From Rhodobacteraceae bacterium XHP0102 (GTDB lineage Bacteria; Pseudomonadota; Alphaproteobacteria; Rhodobacterales; Rhodobacteraceae), in the NCBI GenBank assembly GCA_025751475.1, contig JAOWLD010000001.1, positions 558,001 through 622,000 on the forward strand: a stretch of 64,000 nucleotides of DNA, read 5' to 3'. Both the position numbers and the translations under genes were made by a program. The notes beneath the pieces were generated by a model. It ran no database searches. It saw only the letters and a program-made list of their open reading frames with translations, and was not told where the DNA came from. Positions 18,042 to 26,982 of this stretch are shown here, one piece after another. How positions within the stretch are numbered: the stretch's first letter is position 1; every line of letters begins with the position of its first letter.

Positions 18042-19406
18042 TTATGCCTTGCCGTAAGTGGCGTTCAACCAATGCTCTAGCCAATGGATGTTATATTGAC
18101 CTGTCTGCACCGCCTCTTGGTCCAACAATTCATGGAACAAGGGCACAGTGGTGTCGACCCCATCTACAATCAGTTCGGACAAGGCCCGCTTCAATCGGGC
18201 AAGCGCCTCGGGGCGGTCGCGGCCATGAACGATCAATTTGGCAATCAAGCTGTCGTAATAGGGCGGGATGCGGTAGCCATCATAGAGCGCGCTATCCATT
18301 CTCACGCCCAATCCACCTGGGGCGTGGTATTGTGTGATCTTGCCAGGGCAGGGTGAGAATTGCGGCACCTTCTCCGCATTAATGCGCACCTCAATGGCAT
18401 GGCCGTTGATCTGCAAATCGTCCTGCGTGAAACTCAGCGGCAGGCCCGATGCAACGCGGATTTGCTCGCGCACCAGATCAACCCCGAAAATCCCTTCGGT
18501 CACAGGATGCTCCACCTGCAATCGGGTGTTCATTTCAATGAAATAAAACGCGCCGTTCTCATAGAGGAATTCGATGGTGCCAGCGCCCTCATAGCCCATT
18601 TTGGCAATGGCATTGGCACAGATTGCCCCGATCTCGGCGCGTTCCTTTTCGCTGATGCAGGGGCCTGGGGCCTCCTCGAAGACCTTTTGGTGACGGCGCT
18701 GCAAGGAACAATCCCGTTCGCCCAAATGAACCGCATTGCCCTTGCCATCGCCAAACACCTGCACCTCGATATGGCGTGGGGTGGTCAGGTATTTCTCGAT
18801 ATAGACCGCGTCATTGCCAAAGGCTGATTTTGCCTCGCTGCGCGCGGTGCGGAAGGCGTTTTCCAATTCCTTGTCGCTTTGCGCGACTTTCATGCCGCGC
18901 CCGCCGCCGCCTGCAGTGGCTTTGATGATCACAGGGTATCCCATATCAGCGGCGACTTTCTTGGCCGCGTCCAGATCGGGAACGCCCCCTTCGGAACCTG
19001 GCACGCAGGGAATTCCAAGCGCCTTCGCGGTTTCCTTTGCGGTGATCTTATCGCCCATGGTGCGAATATGGTCTGCGGAGGGGCCGATGAATTTGATCCC
19101 GTGATCTTCCACGATCTGCACGAAATTCGCGTTTTCGGACAAAAACCCATAGCCAGGGTGGATCGCTTCGGCCCCTGTGATCTCGCAAGCGGAGATAATA
19201 GAGGGGATCGACAGATAGCTGTTGGTGCTTGTGGGGGGGCCGATACAGACGCTTTCATCGGCCATGCGCACGTGCATCGCATCGGCATCTGCGGTGGAAT
19301 GCACCGCGACCGTTTCGATGCCCATTTCACGCGCGGCACGGATCACGCGCAGCGCAATTTCTCCGCGATTTGCGATCAGGATCTTTTTGAACATCGAACC
19401 AGCCAT
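18042..19406 (-). CDS. accC: acetyl-CoA carboxylase biotin carboxylase subunit
   Basis: ATP-grasp enzyme carboxylating biotin on BCCP, first half-reaction of malonyl-CoA synthesis. 454 residues. [19 protein letters not shown], the P-loop-like [12 protein letters not shown], the [15 protein letters not shown] stretch, [17 protein letters not shown] and LQVEHPVTE catalytic region are all intact. The ATG at 19406 directly abuts the accB stop; an internal ATG at 19394 (MFKKILIA) matches many family members and may be the real start. Operon accB-accC followed by aat. Confidence 0.97.
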   Translation of the reverse strand: MAGSMFKKILIANRGEIALRVIRAAREMGIETVAVHSTADADAMHVRMADESVCIGPPTSTNSYLSIPSIISACEITGAEAIHPGYGFLSENANFVQIVEDHGIKFIGPSADHIRTMGDKITAKETAKALGIPCVPGSEGGVPDLDAAKKVAADMGYPVIIKATAGGGGRGMKVAQSDKELENAFRTARSEAKSAFGNDAVYIEKYLTTPRHIEVQVFGDGKGNAVHLGERDCSLQRRHQKVFEEAPGPCISEKERAEIGAICANAIAKMGYEGAGTIEFLYENGAFYFIEMNTRLQVEHPVTEGIFGVDLVREQIRVASGLPLSFTQDDLQINGHAIEVRINAEKVPQFSPCPGKITQYHAPGGLGVRMDSALYDGYRIPPYYDSLIAKLIVHGRDRPEALARLKRALSELIVDGVDTTVPLFHELLDQEAVQTGQYNIHWLEHWLNATYGKA

Positions 19407-19895
19407 TTATTCGATGATCATCAAAGGCGCGCCAAATTCTACAGGCGTGCCGTCATCGACCAAAATCCGCTTCACCGTGCCTGCGCGCGGGCTTGGGATT
19501 TGGTTCATGGTTTTCATCGCCTCAATGATCAACACGGGCTGTCCTTCGGCGACCTTGTCACCGACCGCGACAAAGGCCGCCGCACCGGGTTCTGGCGCAA
19601 GATATGCGGTGCCGACCATGGGCGAAGTCAGCGCATTGGCGCTGTGAACGGGGTCTTCTGCGGGGGCAGCCGCCGCAGGTGCGGCTGTTTGGGGGGCTGC
19701 TGGGGCGGATGCCGTCACAACGGGTGCGGGTGCGGCAACGGGTGCGGCCTGGACCTGACGTGCGACACGCACATTGAGGGTGTCATCTTCGCCATATTCG
19801 CGCAGCACTTCCACTTCGGTTAGATCGTTTTCGCGCAGCAACTCCGCCAAAGCCTTGATGAAGCCAACATCACTGTCATGCGTATTCTTGCTCAT
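19407..19895 (-). CDS. accB: biotin carboxyl carrier protein of acetyl-CoA carboxylase
   Basis: 162 residues. N-terminal helical region (VGFIKALAELLRENDLTEVEV), an Ala/Pro-rich flexible linker (~residues 50-80), and a C-terminal biotinyl domain with the EAMKTMN motif whose Lys is biotinylated. SPMVGTAYLAPEPGA is the conserved domain start. GAGGGA lies just upstream of the ATG. First gene of the accB-accC operon. Confidence 0.97.
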   Translation of the reverse strand: MSKNTHDSDVGFIKALAELLRENDLTEVEVLREYGEDDTLNVRVARQVQAAPVAAPAPVVTASAPAAPQTAAPAAAAPAEDPVHSANALTSPMVGTAYLAPEPGAAAFVAVGDKVAEGQPVLIIEAMKTMNQIPSPRAGTVKRILVDDGTPVEFGAPLMIIE

Positions 19896-20257
19896 AAATC
19901 CCTCGCAGATTGTGGGTCAGCGTTTCAACAGAAGCCCGCTGTCCGTATCTTTTCGTCTTGGTCGCGTCCCAATTTGCAGCCAAATTTGGTGTTCTATAGG
20001 CCAGCTCGCAGCCCGTGGAAAGCACCAGATCATCAAAAATATATGCTTGTTTTGAAAAGAGCGCTGATTTCCATGTCTTTGTATGTCGGTGTCTGTCGAT
20101 CGGTGCCGCTGTGATATGGCAGATTGCTTGTTCATGCAATGATTGACGGCAAAAGCTTGGTATTTTGCGTGCTTGCCTCTTGCGCGATGGTCAATAAACG
20201 CGTTCATATTCATCGTTAGCGCGTGGCATGACAGATTTGACAGGGGAGATTTTCAAA
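19896..20257. other. intergenic region between accB and the aminotransferase gene
   Basis: About 360 bp separating divergent genes, so it should hold promoters for both. The clearest element is a 10-bp palindrome CCAAATTTGG (19980-19989), with a related CCAATTTG 11 bp to its left. An in-frame ATG at 20228 extends the aminotransferase frame into it but lacks a ribosome site. No RNA gene or convincing small CDS was seen; no promoter could be fixed by eye. Confidence 0.4.
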
Positions 20258-21583
20258 ATGGCTCTGGATCGCTCGAACATACCCAATGACCTTTCGGCCT
20301 TCTGGATGCCGTTTACGGCCAACCGACAGTTTAAGAAATCTCCCCGTATGCTCGTATCTGCTGATGGGATGTTTTACAAAACCGCCGATGGTCGGGATAT
20401 TTTGGACGGAACAGCAGGGCTTTGGTGCTGCAATGCGGGGCACAACCGCCCCAAGATTGTCGAGGCGATCCGCAAACAGGCGGGCGAATTGGATTACGCC
20501 CCTGCCTTTCAGATGGGCCACCCTGTGGCGTTTGAATTGGCATCGCGCCTGCGCGATATGGCGCCTGATCCGTTTGAACACGTGTTTTTTACCAATTCAG
20601 GGTCCGAGTCCGTTGAGACCGCGTTGAAGATTGCACTGGCCTATCAGCGCGCCATCGGCCAAGGCAGCCGCACCCGCCTGATTGGCCGCGAGCGCGGCTA
20701 TCACGGCGTGAATTTCGGGGGCATTTCGGTTGGCGGCATTGTCAACAACCGCAAATTCTTTGGCAGCCTGCTCACGGGTGTCGATCACCTGCCGCACACG
20801 CATTTGGCGGATAATGCCTATAGCAAGGGCCAGCCTGAACATGGTGCGCATTTGGCCGATGATTTGGAGCGGATTGTGGCCCTGCATGGGCCAGAAACCA
20901 TCGCAGCGGTGATTGTCGAGCCGATGGCGGGATCTACAGGCGTGCTTTTGCCGCCCAAAGGATATCTGGAGCGTCTGCGCGAGATCACCCGCAAACATGG
21001 CATCCTGCTGATTTTTGACGAGGTGATCACAGGCTTTGGTCGCCTTGGATCATCCTTTGCTGCGGAACATTTCGGGGTCATGCCTGATCTGATCACCTGT
21101 GCCAAAGGGTTGACCAATGGCGTGATCCCCATGGGCGCTGTTTTGGCCACCAAGGAAATTCATGATGCCTTCATGCAAGGCCCCGAACATATGATCGAGT
21201 TGTTCCACGGCTATACCTATTCAGGCAGCCCGATTGCATCCGCCGCAGGGATTGCCACGCTTGAGACCTATAAAGAAGAGGGTCTTTTTGAACGCGCCGC
21301 CGAACTGGCCCCTTATTGGCAAGAGGCGCTGCATAGCCTGAAAGGGTTGCCTCATGTCATGGACATCCGCAATATGGGCCTGATCGGTGCCGTGGAGCTT
21401 GAACCGATTGCAGGCGACCCTGCCAAGCGGGCCTTTAGCGCCTTTTTGGATGCCTATGACAAAGGTATCTTGATCCGCACCACAGGCGACATCATCGCCA
21501 TGTCACCCCCCCTGATCATCGAGAAGACGCATATTGATCAATTGATCGGCACCTTGTCCGATGTGTTGAAAAAGCTGCATTAA
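20258..21583 (+). CDS. class III omega-amino acid--pyruvate aminotransferase
   Basis: PLP-dependent fold-type I aminotransferase, closest by eye to beta-alanine/omega-amino acid:pyruvate transaminases. 441 residues. Motifs: FWMPFTANRQFKKSPRML at the N-terminus, DGTAGLWCCNAGHNRP, FFTNSGSESVETALK, RERGYHGVNFGG, LLIFDEVITGFGRLG and the PLP Lys in TCAKGLTNGVIP. The ATG at 20258 follows GGGGAG by 9 bases; an upstream ATG at 20228 has no such site. It may link beta-alanine, GABA or polyamine breakdown to alanine formation; the substrate cannot be read from sequence alone. Confidence 0.88.
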   Translation: MALDRSNIPNDLSAFWMPFTANRQFKKSPRMLVSADGMFYKTADGRDILDGTAGLWCCNAGHNRPKIVEAIRKQAGELDYAPAFQMGHPVAFELASRLRDMAPDPFEHVFFTNSGSESVETALKIALAYQRAIGQGSRTRLIGRERGYHGVNFGGISVGGIVNNRKFFGSLLTGVDHLPHTHLADNAYSKGQPEHGAHLADDLERIVALHGPETIAAVIVEPMAGSTGVLLPPKGYLERLREITRKHGILLIFDEVITGFGRLGSSFAAEHFGVMPDLITCAKGLTNGVIPMGAVLATKEIHDAFMQGPEHMIELFHGYTYSGSPIASAAGIATLETYKEEGLFERAAELAPYWQEALHSLKGLPHVMDIRNMGLIGAVELEPIAGDPAKRAFSAFLDAYDKGILIRTTGDIIAMSPPLIIEKTHIDQLIGTLSDVLKKLH

Positions 21584-21639
21584 GACGGAACAAATCACAA
21601 CGGGGCTTGATCTGCGGCGGAATTCCGTCACAAAGCCCC
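21584..21639 (+). other. interleaved inverted repeats (possible pseudoknot)
   Basis: GACGGAA (21584-21590) pairs with TTCCGTC (21623-21629), and GGGGCTT (21602-21608) pairs with AAGCCCC (21633-21639). The order A-B-A'-B' means the two stems either form an H-type pseudoknot or compete. It starts right after the aminotransferase stop and ends 24 bases before the lipoprotein ATG. Confidence 0.35.
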
Positions 21640-21663
21640 CAACCGTTCAACAAGCGCAGCGCC

Positions 21664-21957
21664 ATGGGGGCCTCAAACGTGATCAATCGCCTTGTAAATC
21701 TTGCCTCTTTTCGCGCTTCTGGTGGGGCTGTGCTGGTCGCGCTTCTGGCGGGCTGTGTTGCCACACCACCTGTGGATGAAAGCGGCTATTTGATCGAACT
21801 GCCCGAAGGGCTGGCCGAATTGGCCGCCGAAGGGCAGGACATCGAGCGCGTGCGCCTGATGGAGGATGATTGTTATTGGTATCTCTACGAGGGCGTGGTG
21901 GAAACCACCATGCTGCCCATTCTCACAACCGATGGCCGTTTGATCTGCAACGAATGA
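21664..21957 (+). CDS. small lipoprotein of unknown function
   Basis: 97 residues. Signal peptide with lipobox LLAGC (Cys about residue 32), then an acidic mature part with ESGYLIELPEGLAELAAEGQ and DDCYWYLYEGVVET, ending in CNE. It is therefore predicted to be lipidated and kept at the periplasmic face of a membrane. Start chosen at ATG 21664 because it gives a standard signal length; the frame extends upstream to 21607. No family recognised. It sits between the aminotransferase and the XRE regulator on the same strand. Confidence 0.65.
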   Translation: MGASNVINRLVNLASFRASGGAVLVALLAGCVATPPVDESGYLIELPEGLAELAAEGQDIERVRLMEDDCYWYLYEGVVETTMLPILTTDGRLICNE

Positions 21958-21989
21958 GATAAACGCCTTCGCGTGGATGTGAAAATCTT

Positions 21990-22017
21990 TTTACACAAAC
22001 GTGTAAATTGCTGTAAA
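21990..22017 (+). promoter_or_regulatory. palindromic operator candidate at the XRE regulator start
   Basis: TTTACAC-AAAC-GTGTAAA (21990-22007) is a perfect 7+7 inverted repeat with a 4-base centre, followed after 4 bases by a third half-site TGTAAA (22012-22017). It ends 10 bases before the ATG of the XRE gene, so a bound protein would block initiation. ScfR-family regulators are known to bind paired TTTGCAAA-like sites; the layout is similar although the bases differ. Autoregulation is inferred. Confidence 0.6.
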
Positions 22018-22027
22018 TTCCACGGTG

Positions 22028-23383
22028 ATGGTGCAAAGAAATATCACAGAAGAGTCAAAATTGGTTGGTCGCAGCACGGCACCTGCGCTGACGGGCAGCC
22101 GTATTCGCCAAAGGCGCAGCGCCTTGGGGTTACGGCAAGCGGATTTGGCCAAAGCGGTCGATATTTCGCCAAGCTATCTGAACCTCATCGAACATGGCCG
22201 CCGCCGCATTGGTGGCAAGCTTTTGATTGATATTGCCCGCGCCTTATCGGTGGAACCTGCGACCCTATCATCGGGTGCGGATGCGACCGTGTTTGACGCT
22301 TTGCACAAGGCGGCCTCCGATTTGCGACCTGCGCTTGGGGCGGAGCCAGAATTGGATCGTATTGATGAGCTGTCTGGCCGCTTTCCAGGGTGGTCAGGGG
22401 TTCTCACACAGCAGCAAAAACGCATCATCGCACTCGAGGCGATGATCAACAGCCTGCAAGATCGTTTTGCCAATGATCCTGTTTTGGCCGAGGCCATGCA
22501 TGAGATTTTGTCCAGCGTTGCCGCGATCCGCTCAACGGCGGATATTTTGGTGCGCGAACCTGATCTTGAGATGCAATGGCGCGCCCGTTTTCATCGCAAT
22601 CTCCATGAGGAGGCAGAACGGCTTTCGCTGCGCGCGACTCAGATGCTACGTCATTTTGAACAGCAAGGCGAAAGCCAAGACAGCTCCGTCTCGACCGCGC
22701 AAGAAACGGTGGAAGCGATGTTTGACGCCGCTGGCCATCACTTTCCCGCCATCGAGTTGGACGGGGCGACAGCCATCGAAGCAGTGATTGACCGCGCTGC
22801 GGGTATGGAGGATCGCGCCGCACGTGATCTGGCGCTCGACTGGCTGCGCGCCTATGCCGAGGATGCGGCGCGCCTGCCTTTGGCGGAATTTGCCGCAGAG
22901 GCGCGCAAAGTTGGATATGATCCCGCGCGCCTTTTGCATATGGGGCAAGGTGATGTGGCCTTGATCTTGCGCCGATTGGCCGCCCTTCCGCCGCAGCCTG
23001 ATGTGCCTGAGTTTGGACTGGCGATATGCGATGCCTCGGGTGCATTGCTGTTTCGCAAGCGCATAAATGGCTTCTCAATCCCGCGCTTTGGGGCAGGTTG
23101 CCCGATTTGGCCGCTCTACACGGCGCTGTCTCGTCCGATGACGCCCTCGGTGACGGTGCTGTCGATGCCCAACGGGTTGCAGTTTCACGGATGGGCGGTG
23201 GCGCAACCGCGCGCCATCATGGGTTTTGGCCAGCAGCCCGTGGTCAACGCAACCATGCTGCTGCGGCTTCGCGCCGAGGACGAGAGCGCGGGGTCCAAGG
23301 AAGACTTGCCGATTGGTCCAGGGTGTCACGTCTGCCCGCGGGAGGGATGCACTGCCCGCCGTGCGGCATCGGTTTTGACGTGA
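22028..23383 (+). CDS. XRE-family regulator with DUF2083-like C-terminus (ScfR type)
   Basis: 451-residue DNA-binding protein. Residues ~22-80 form an XRE helix-turn-helix (IRQRRSALGLRQADLAKAV, SPSYLNLIEHGRRRIGG). The middle is helical with no zinc-protease-like HExxH motif. The C-terminal part matches the DUF2083 pattern of short-chain fatty acyl regulators: FGLAICDASGALLFRK, GFSIPRFGAGCPIWPLY, SRPMTPSV, and the Cys cluster CHVCPREGCTARR. Known ScfR proteins (RamB, PccR) control acetate, propionyl-CoA or glyoxylate genes. Here it precedes a response regulator and a symporter-kinase fusion, consistent with control of carboxylate uptake. GTG 22025 and ATG 22028 are both possible starts. Confidence 0.82.
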   Translation: MVQRNITEESKLVGRSTAPALTGSRIRQRRSALGLRQADLAKAVDISPSYLNLIEHGRRRIGGKLLIDIARALSVEPATLSSGADATVFDALHKAASDLRPALGAEPELDRIDELSGRFPGWSGVLTQQQKRIIALEAMINSLQDRFANDPVLAEAMHEILSSVAAIRSTADILVREPDLEMQWRARFHRNLHEEAERLSLRATQMLRHFEQQGESQDSSVSTAQETVEAMFDAAGHHFPAIELDGATAIEAVIDRAAGMEDRAARDLALDWLRAYAEDAARLPLAEFAAEARKVGYDPARLLHMGQGDVALILRRLAALPPQPDVPEFGLAICDASGALLFRKRINGFSIPRFGAGCPIWPLYTALSRPMTPSVTVLSMPNGLQFHGWAVAQPRAIMGFGQQPVVNATMLLRLRAEDESAGSKEDLPIGPGCHVCPREGCTARRAASVLT

Positions 23384-23503
23384 AGGCGGAGGGGTCAAAA
23401 GGTGTCGGAGATTGACAAAAGCGGTTCAGGCGGGATTCCATAGCACGGTGGGGCGCAAGCATGGCGATACGTTCACGCAGCGCATCCGCAAGGGAGGGAC
23501 ATC

Positions 23504-23905
23504 ATGACGAACCGCATTTTGCTGGTTGAGGATGAGGCCAATATCCTAGAGGCCATCACCTTTATCCTCTCGCGGGCAGGGATGGAGGTGCGCAGCCACG
23601 GCAATGGGGCGACTGCGCTGGAGGAGGTGAAGCGCTATGCACCCGATTTGATCGTGCTTGATGTGATGCTGCCCAATCGGTCGGGTCTGGATATTCTGCG
23701 TGATTTACGCAGCGACCCCGCAACCGAGGCGCTGCCCGTGGTGATGCTCACCGCAAAAGGCCAAGCGAAGGACCGCGATACGGCCCTCGGGCTTGGGGCG
23801 GATGCCTATCTGACCAAGCCGTTTTCAAATTCCGAGATGCTTGAAATTCTGAAGCATATATTGGCAGAACGCGGCACGGGCGTGAAGGGCGGGGGCGCAG
23901 GGTAA
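23504..23905 (+). CDS. single-domain response regulator
   Basis: 133 residues made only of a receiver domain: acidic pocket VEDE (residues 8-11), phosphoacceptor Asp53 in LIVLDVMLP, Thr83 in MLTAKG and Lys105 in LTKPF. There is no DNA-binding output domain, so it should act by phosphotransfer or protein contact. It is followed 3 bp downstream by a small membrane protein and then the symporter-histidine kinase fusion, its most likely partner. GGAGGG lies just upstream of the ATG. Confidence 0.93.
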   Translation: MTNRILLVEDEANILEAITFILSRAGMEVRSHGNGATALEEVKRYAPDLIVLDVMLPNRSGLDILRDLRSDPATEALPVVMLTAKGQAKDRDTALGLGADAYLTKPFSNSEMLEILKHILAERGTGVKGGGAG

Positions 23906-23908
23906 GGG

Positions 23909-24229
23909 ATGTCTGCGCCTGACCCAATGCCACGGCCCCGCCGCCATATGTTTCTGGAGCGCGAAAGTTATCGCAAAAACCGTTTGCGCGATGCGGCCGC
24001 CTTGATGCCTGTTTTTGGCGCTTTTTTGTTCTTTGGCCCCGCATTCATCCTCACCCCGCGAGAGCAAAGCGAGGGCGGCATATCCTTTTGGCTGGTGTAT
24101 TTCTTTCTGGCTTGGGGGGTATTGATTATCATCACCTTCATCCTTGCGCGGGCGTTGCGGCGTTTGGACAATGACCCGCAGCAGGAGCATAGCTCGACCG
24201 CGCAAAACCCACCGTCAGGGGATGTGTAA
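23909..24229 (+). CDS. small two-helix membrane protein next to symporter-kinase
   Basis: 106 residues with two membrane helices (about 33-50, LMPVFGAFLFFGPAFIL, and 59-83, ISFWLVYFFLAWGVLIIITF) and charged ends. Its last base is the first base of the next gene's ATG, so translation is coupled. Size, topology and position resemble the small DUF485/DUF4212 partners that accompany sodium:solute symporters, but the sequence was not firmly matched. A role as accessory subunit of the adjacent symporter-kinase is inferred. Confidence 0.75.
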   Translation: MSAPDPMPRPRRHMFLERESYRKNRLRDAAALMPVFGAFLFFGPAFILTPREQSEGGISFWLVYFFLAWGVLIIITFILARALRRLDNDPQQEHSSTAQNPPSGDV

Positions 24230-26913
24230 TGCTGTCTTTTGATGGGTTGGTGGCGGTGGCGGTGCTCTATGTGGCGGGCTTGTTTGGCGTGGCCTTCTGG
24301 GCCGAAAAACGCGCGGGCGAAGGCAAGGCGCGGTGGCTGCAATCGCCCGTCACCTATACGCTGTCTTTATCCATTTATACGACCGCATGGACATTCTATG
24401 GCGCGGTCGGCTCGGCCGCACGTTCGGGCCTGGAGTTTATCACCATCTATCTTGGACCAACACTGGTCTTCATTGGTTGGTTTTGGATTTTGCGAAAGTT
24501 GGTCCGCATCGGACGCACGCAGCGCATCACATCAATCGCGGATATGATTTCCTCGCGTTATGGGAAATCGGGGGGATTGGCCGCGATTGTCACGATCCTC
24601 ATGGTGATCGGGGCAACCCCCTATATTGCGCTCCAAATGCAATCTGTGACCTTGTCCTTCTCGGCCTTTGTCTCGCCCAACTCTGGGCGCGAGATGGATG
24701 ATGCCCTGATGGCCATTTGGGTTGCAGGGGGGTTGGCCCTGTTCACCATCGTTTTTGGAACCCGTTCCTTGGATGTGAATGAGCGCCACCCAGGTTTGGT
24801 TTCGGCCATTGCGCTTGAGGCGGTGGTCAAGCTGTTCGCGCTGATCGCGGTGGGTGTTTTTGTTGTTTGGGGCATGGCGGATGGCCCAATGGATATGCTG
24901 GAGCGTATTGAAGCCAGCCCTCTTGCCACGATTTCATCAAACGGCGCGCGCTGGGTGGGGCTGACGCTTCTGTCAGGTGCCGCCATCTTGTGTTTGCCAC
25001 GAATGTTTCAGGTTTTGGTGGTCGAGAATTCCGATGAACGGCATCTGGCCACAGCGGCTTGGGCCTTCCCGTTTTATATGTTGCTGATTTCGATTTTCGT
25101 GGTGCCAATTGCCGTGATCGGATTGCAGGAAATGCCCGTTGGCGCCAATCCCGATCTGTTCGTCCTGACCCTGCCATTGTCGCAGGGGCGCGATATCTTG
25201 GCGCTGTTCGTGTTTTTGGGGGGCTTTTCGGCCGCGACATCCATGGTGATTGTGGCGGCCTTGGCCTTGGCGACCATGCTGTCGAACCACATCATCATGC
25301 CCGTGTGGCTGCGCGCAACCCGCCATGATGACCCGATGTCGGGGGATATGCGGCGCGTGGCGCTGATGGCACGGCGTTTTTCGATCTTGGGCATCATGGC
25401 ATTGGGACTGGCCTATTATCGCCTCTCTGGCGGCACTGAGGCCTTGGCCGCCATGGGCCTGATTGCCTTTTTGGGGGTCGCGCAGGTGTTGCCTGCCTTG
25501 GCAGGGGGACTGTTCTGGCGCGGGGCCACGCGGCTTGGCGCGGGCGCAGGGATCCTGACGGGGTTTGCGGTTTGGGCATGGTTGTTGTTGTTGCCCAATG
25601 CCTTGGCGGATGGGGCGCTCCAAGATGTGTTGACCTTGGGGCCGATGGGGGTGCAATGGCTGCGCCCCAACAGTTTCTTGGGCACGGCGGGCACAGACCC
25701 GCTGTTGACCGCAATGGTCTTGTCGTTGGGGTTGAACACGGTTGTGTTTATCGTGGTGTCATTGGCCAGTTTCCCCTCGCCGTTGGAGCGTTTGCAAGGC
25801 GCGCAATTCGTCAATGTTTTTGACTACACCCACGCCCCCTCAGGGTGGCAGGCGGCGCAGGGCACAGCCGATGATCTGTTGATCATGGCGCGGCGGATCT
25901 TAGGGGCGGGACGGGCGGCGCGGTTGTTTGGCCAAGCGGCCCGCGCGCAGGGCCGCGACAGTGATATGCCCGAACCGACACCCGACTTTTTGGAGCGCCT
26001 CGAGCGCGAATTGGCGGGGTCCGTTGGGGCGGCCACGGCCCATGCGATGGTGGGGCAAATCACGGGTGGTGCAGGGGTGTCGGTGCAAGATCTTTTGGCC
26101 GTGGCCGATGAGACCGCGCAGATCATGGAATATTCCTCGAAACTGGAGGCGCAATCGGCGGAACTGGCGCGCACGGCGGCGCGGCTGCGGGAGGTCAACC
26201 AAAAATTGACCGAGCTTTCGGTGCAGAAGGACGCGTTCTTGTCGCAGATCAGCCATGAGTTGCGCACACCGATGACCTCGATCCGCGCGTTTTCCGAAAT
26301 ATTGATGCAATCTGACGGCTTGGATGATGCAGGCCGCGCGCGATTTTCCAAGATCATCCATGATGAAAGCCGCCGATTGACGCGGTTGTTGGACGATTTG
26401 CTGGACCTGTCGGTTTTGGAAAACGGTCATGTGACCCTAAACCCAAGCGAAGTGACGCTGCATACCGTGTTGGAGCGGGCCTTAAACGCAACGTCAGCGC
26501 TTGAGGAAAGCGCCCGTTTGCAGATTGATTGCGATTTGGATGTCGCAGCAGATGGGTGGATTTACACGGACGCAGACAGGCTATCCCAAGTGTTCATCAA
26601 TCTGATTTCCAATGCCCAGAAATATTGTGAAGCCGACACCCCCCGTTTGGCCATTGCCTTGCGCGAGACACCTCAGTTTTGGGAGGTTGAATTTGCGGAT
26701 AATGGGGCAGGCATCCCTGAGCGGCAGCGCGGTTTGATTTTCGAGAAATTTGTGCGGCTTGACGGAACGCGGCCCGCGCAGGGGGCAGGGCTGGGTCTGG
26801 CGATCAGCCGCGAGATCATGCAACGCCTCGGTGGGGCGCTGGATTATGTCCCTTCCAAACCTGGCGCGGTCTTTTTGGTGCGCCTGCCCAAACGCGCGGC
26901 GCGTGCCGCTTAA
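24229..26913 (+). CDS. sodium:solute symporter--sensor histidine kinase fusion
   Basis: 894 residues. An N-terminal SSS-type transporter of about 13 helices (residues ~1-515; YTLSLSIYTTAWTFYGAVG, ISSRYGKSGG, GATPYIALQMQ) is joined through a coiled linker (MEYSSKLEAQSAELARTAAR) to a kinase: HisKA FLSQISHELRTPMTS with His near 676, N box NLISNAQKY, G1 DNGAGIPE, F box FEKFV, G2 GAGLGLAIS. This is the CbrA-like architecture, where transport may be sensed directly. No PAS domain was recognised. Probable partner of the receiver protein at 23504. The ligand is unknown; a carboxylate or amino acid is likely. Confidence 0.92.
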   Translation: MLSFDGLVAVAVLYVAGLFGVAFWAEKRAGEGKARWLQSPVTYTLSLSIYTTAWTFYGAVGSAARSGLEFITIYLGPTLVFIGWFWILRKLVRIGRTQRITSIADMISSRYGKSGGLAAIVTILMVIGATPYIALQMQSVTLSFSAFVSPNSGREMDDALMAIWVAGGLALFTIVFGTRSLDVNERHPGLVSAIALEAVVKLFALIAVGVFVVWGMADGPMDMLERIEASPLATISSNGARWVGLTLLSGAAILCLPRMFQVLVVENSDERHLATAAWAFPFYMLLISIFVVPIAVIGLQEMPVGANPDLFVLTLPLSQGRDILALFVFLGGFSAATSMVIVAALALATMLSNHIIMPVWLRATRHDDPMSGDMRRVALMARRFSILGIMALGLAYYRLSGGTEALAAMGLIAFLGVAQVLPALAGGLFWRGATRLGAGAGILTGFAVWAWLLLLPNALADGALQDVLTLGPMGVQWLRPNSFLGTAGTDPLLTAMVLSLGLNTVVFIVVSLASFPSPLERLQGAQFVNVFDYTHAPSGWQAAQGTADDLLIMARRILGAGRAARLFGQAARAQGRDSDMPEPTPDFLERLERELAGSVGAATAHAMVGQITGGAGVSVQDLLAVADETAQIMEYSSKLEAQSAELARTAARLREVNQKLTELSVQKDAFLSQISHELRTPMTSIRAFSEILMQSDGLDDAGRARFSKIIHDESRRLTRLLDDLLDLSVLENGHVTLNPSEVTLHTVLERALNATSALEESARLQIDCDLDVAADGWIYTDADRLSQVFINLISNAQKYCEADTPRLAIALRETPQFWEVEFADNGAGIPERQRGLIFEKFVRLDGTRPAQGAGLGLAISREIMQRLGGALDYVPSKPGAVFLVRLPKRAARAA

Positions 26914-26982
26914 ACCTTGGTCAACCATTCCTGTGCCATGGTGCTTGCATCACGGCGAGGCGCATGGGGGAAACGGGCCAAG

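Noticed and set aside
18879-19823. 314-residue open frame on the plus strand
   Set aside because: Antisense to accC/accB; Gly/Cys/His-rich with no recognisable family.
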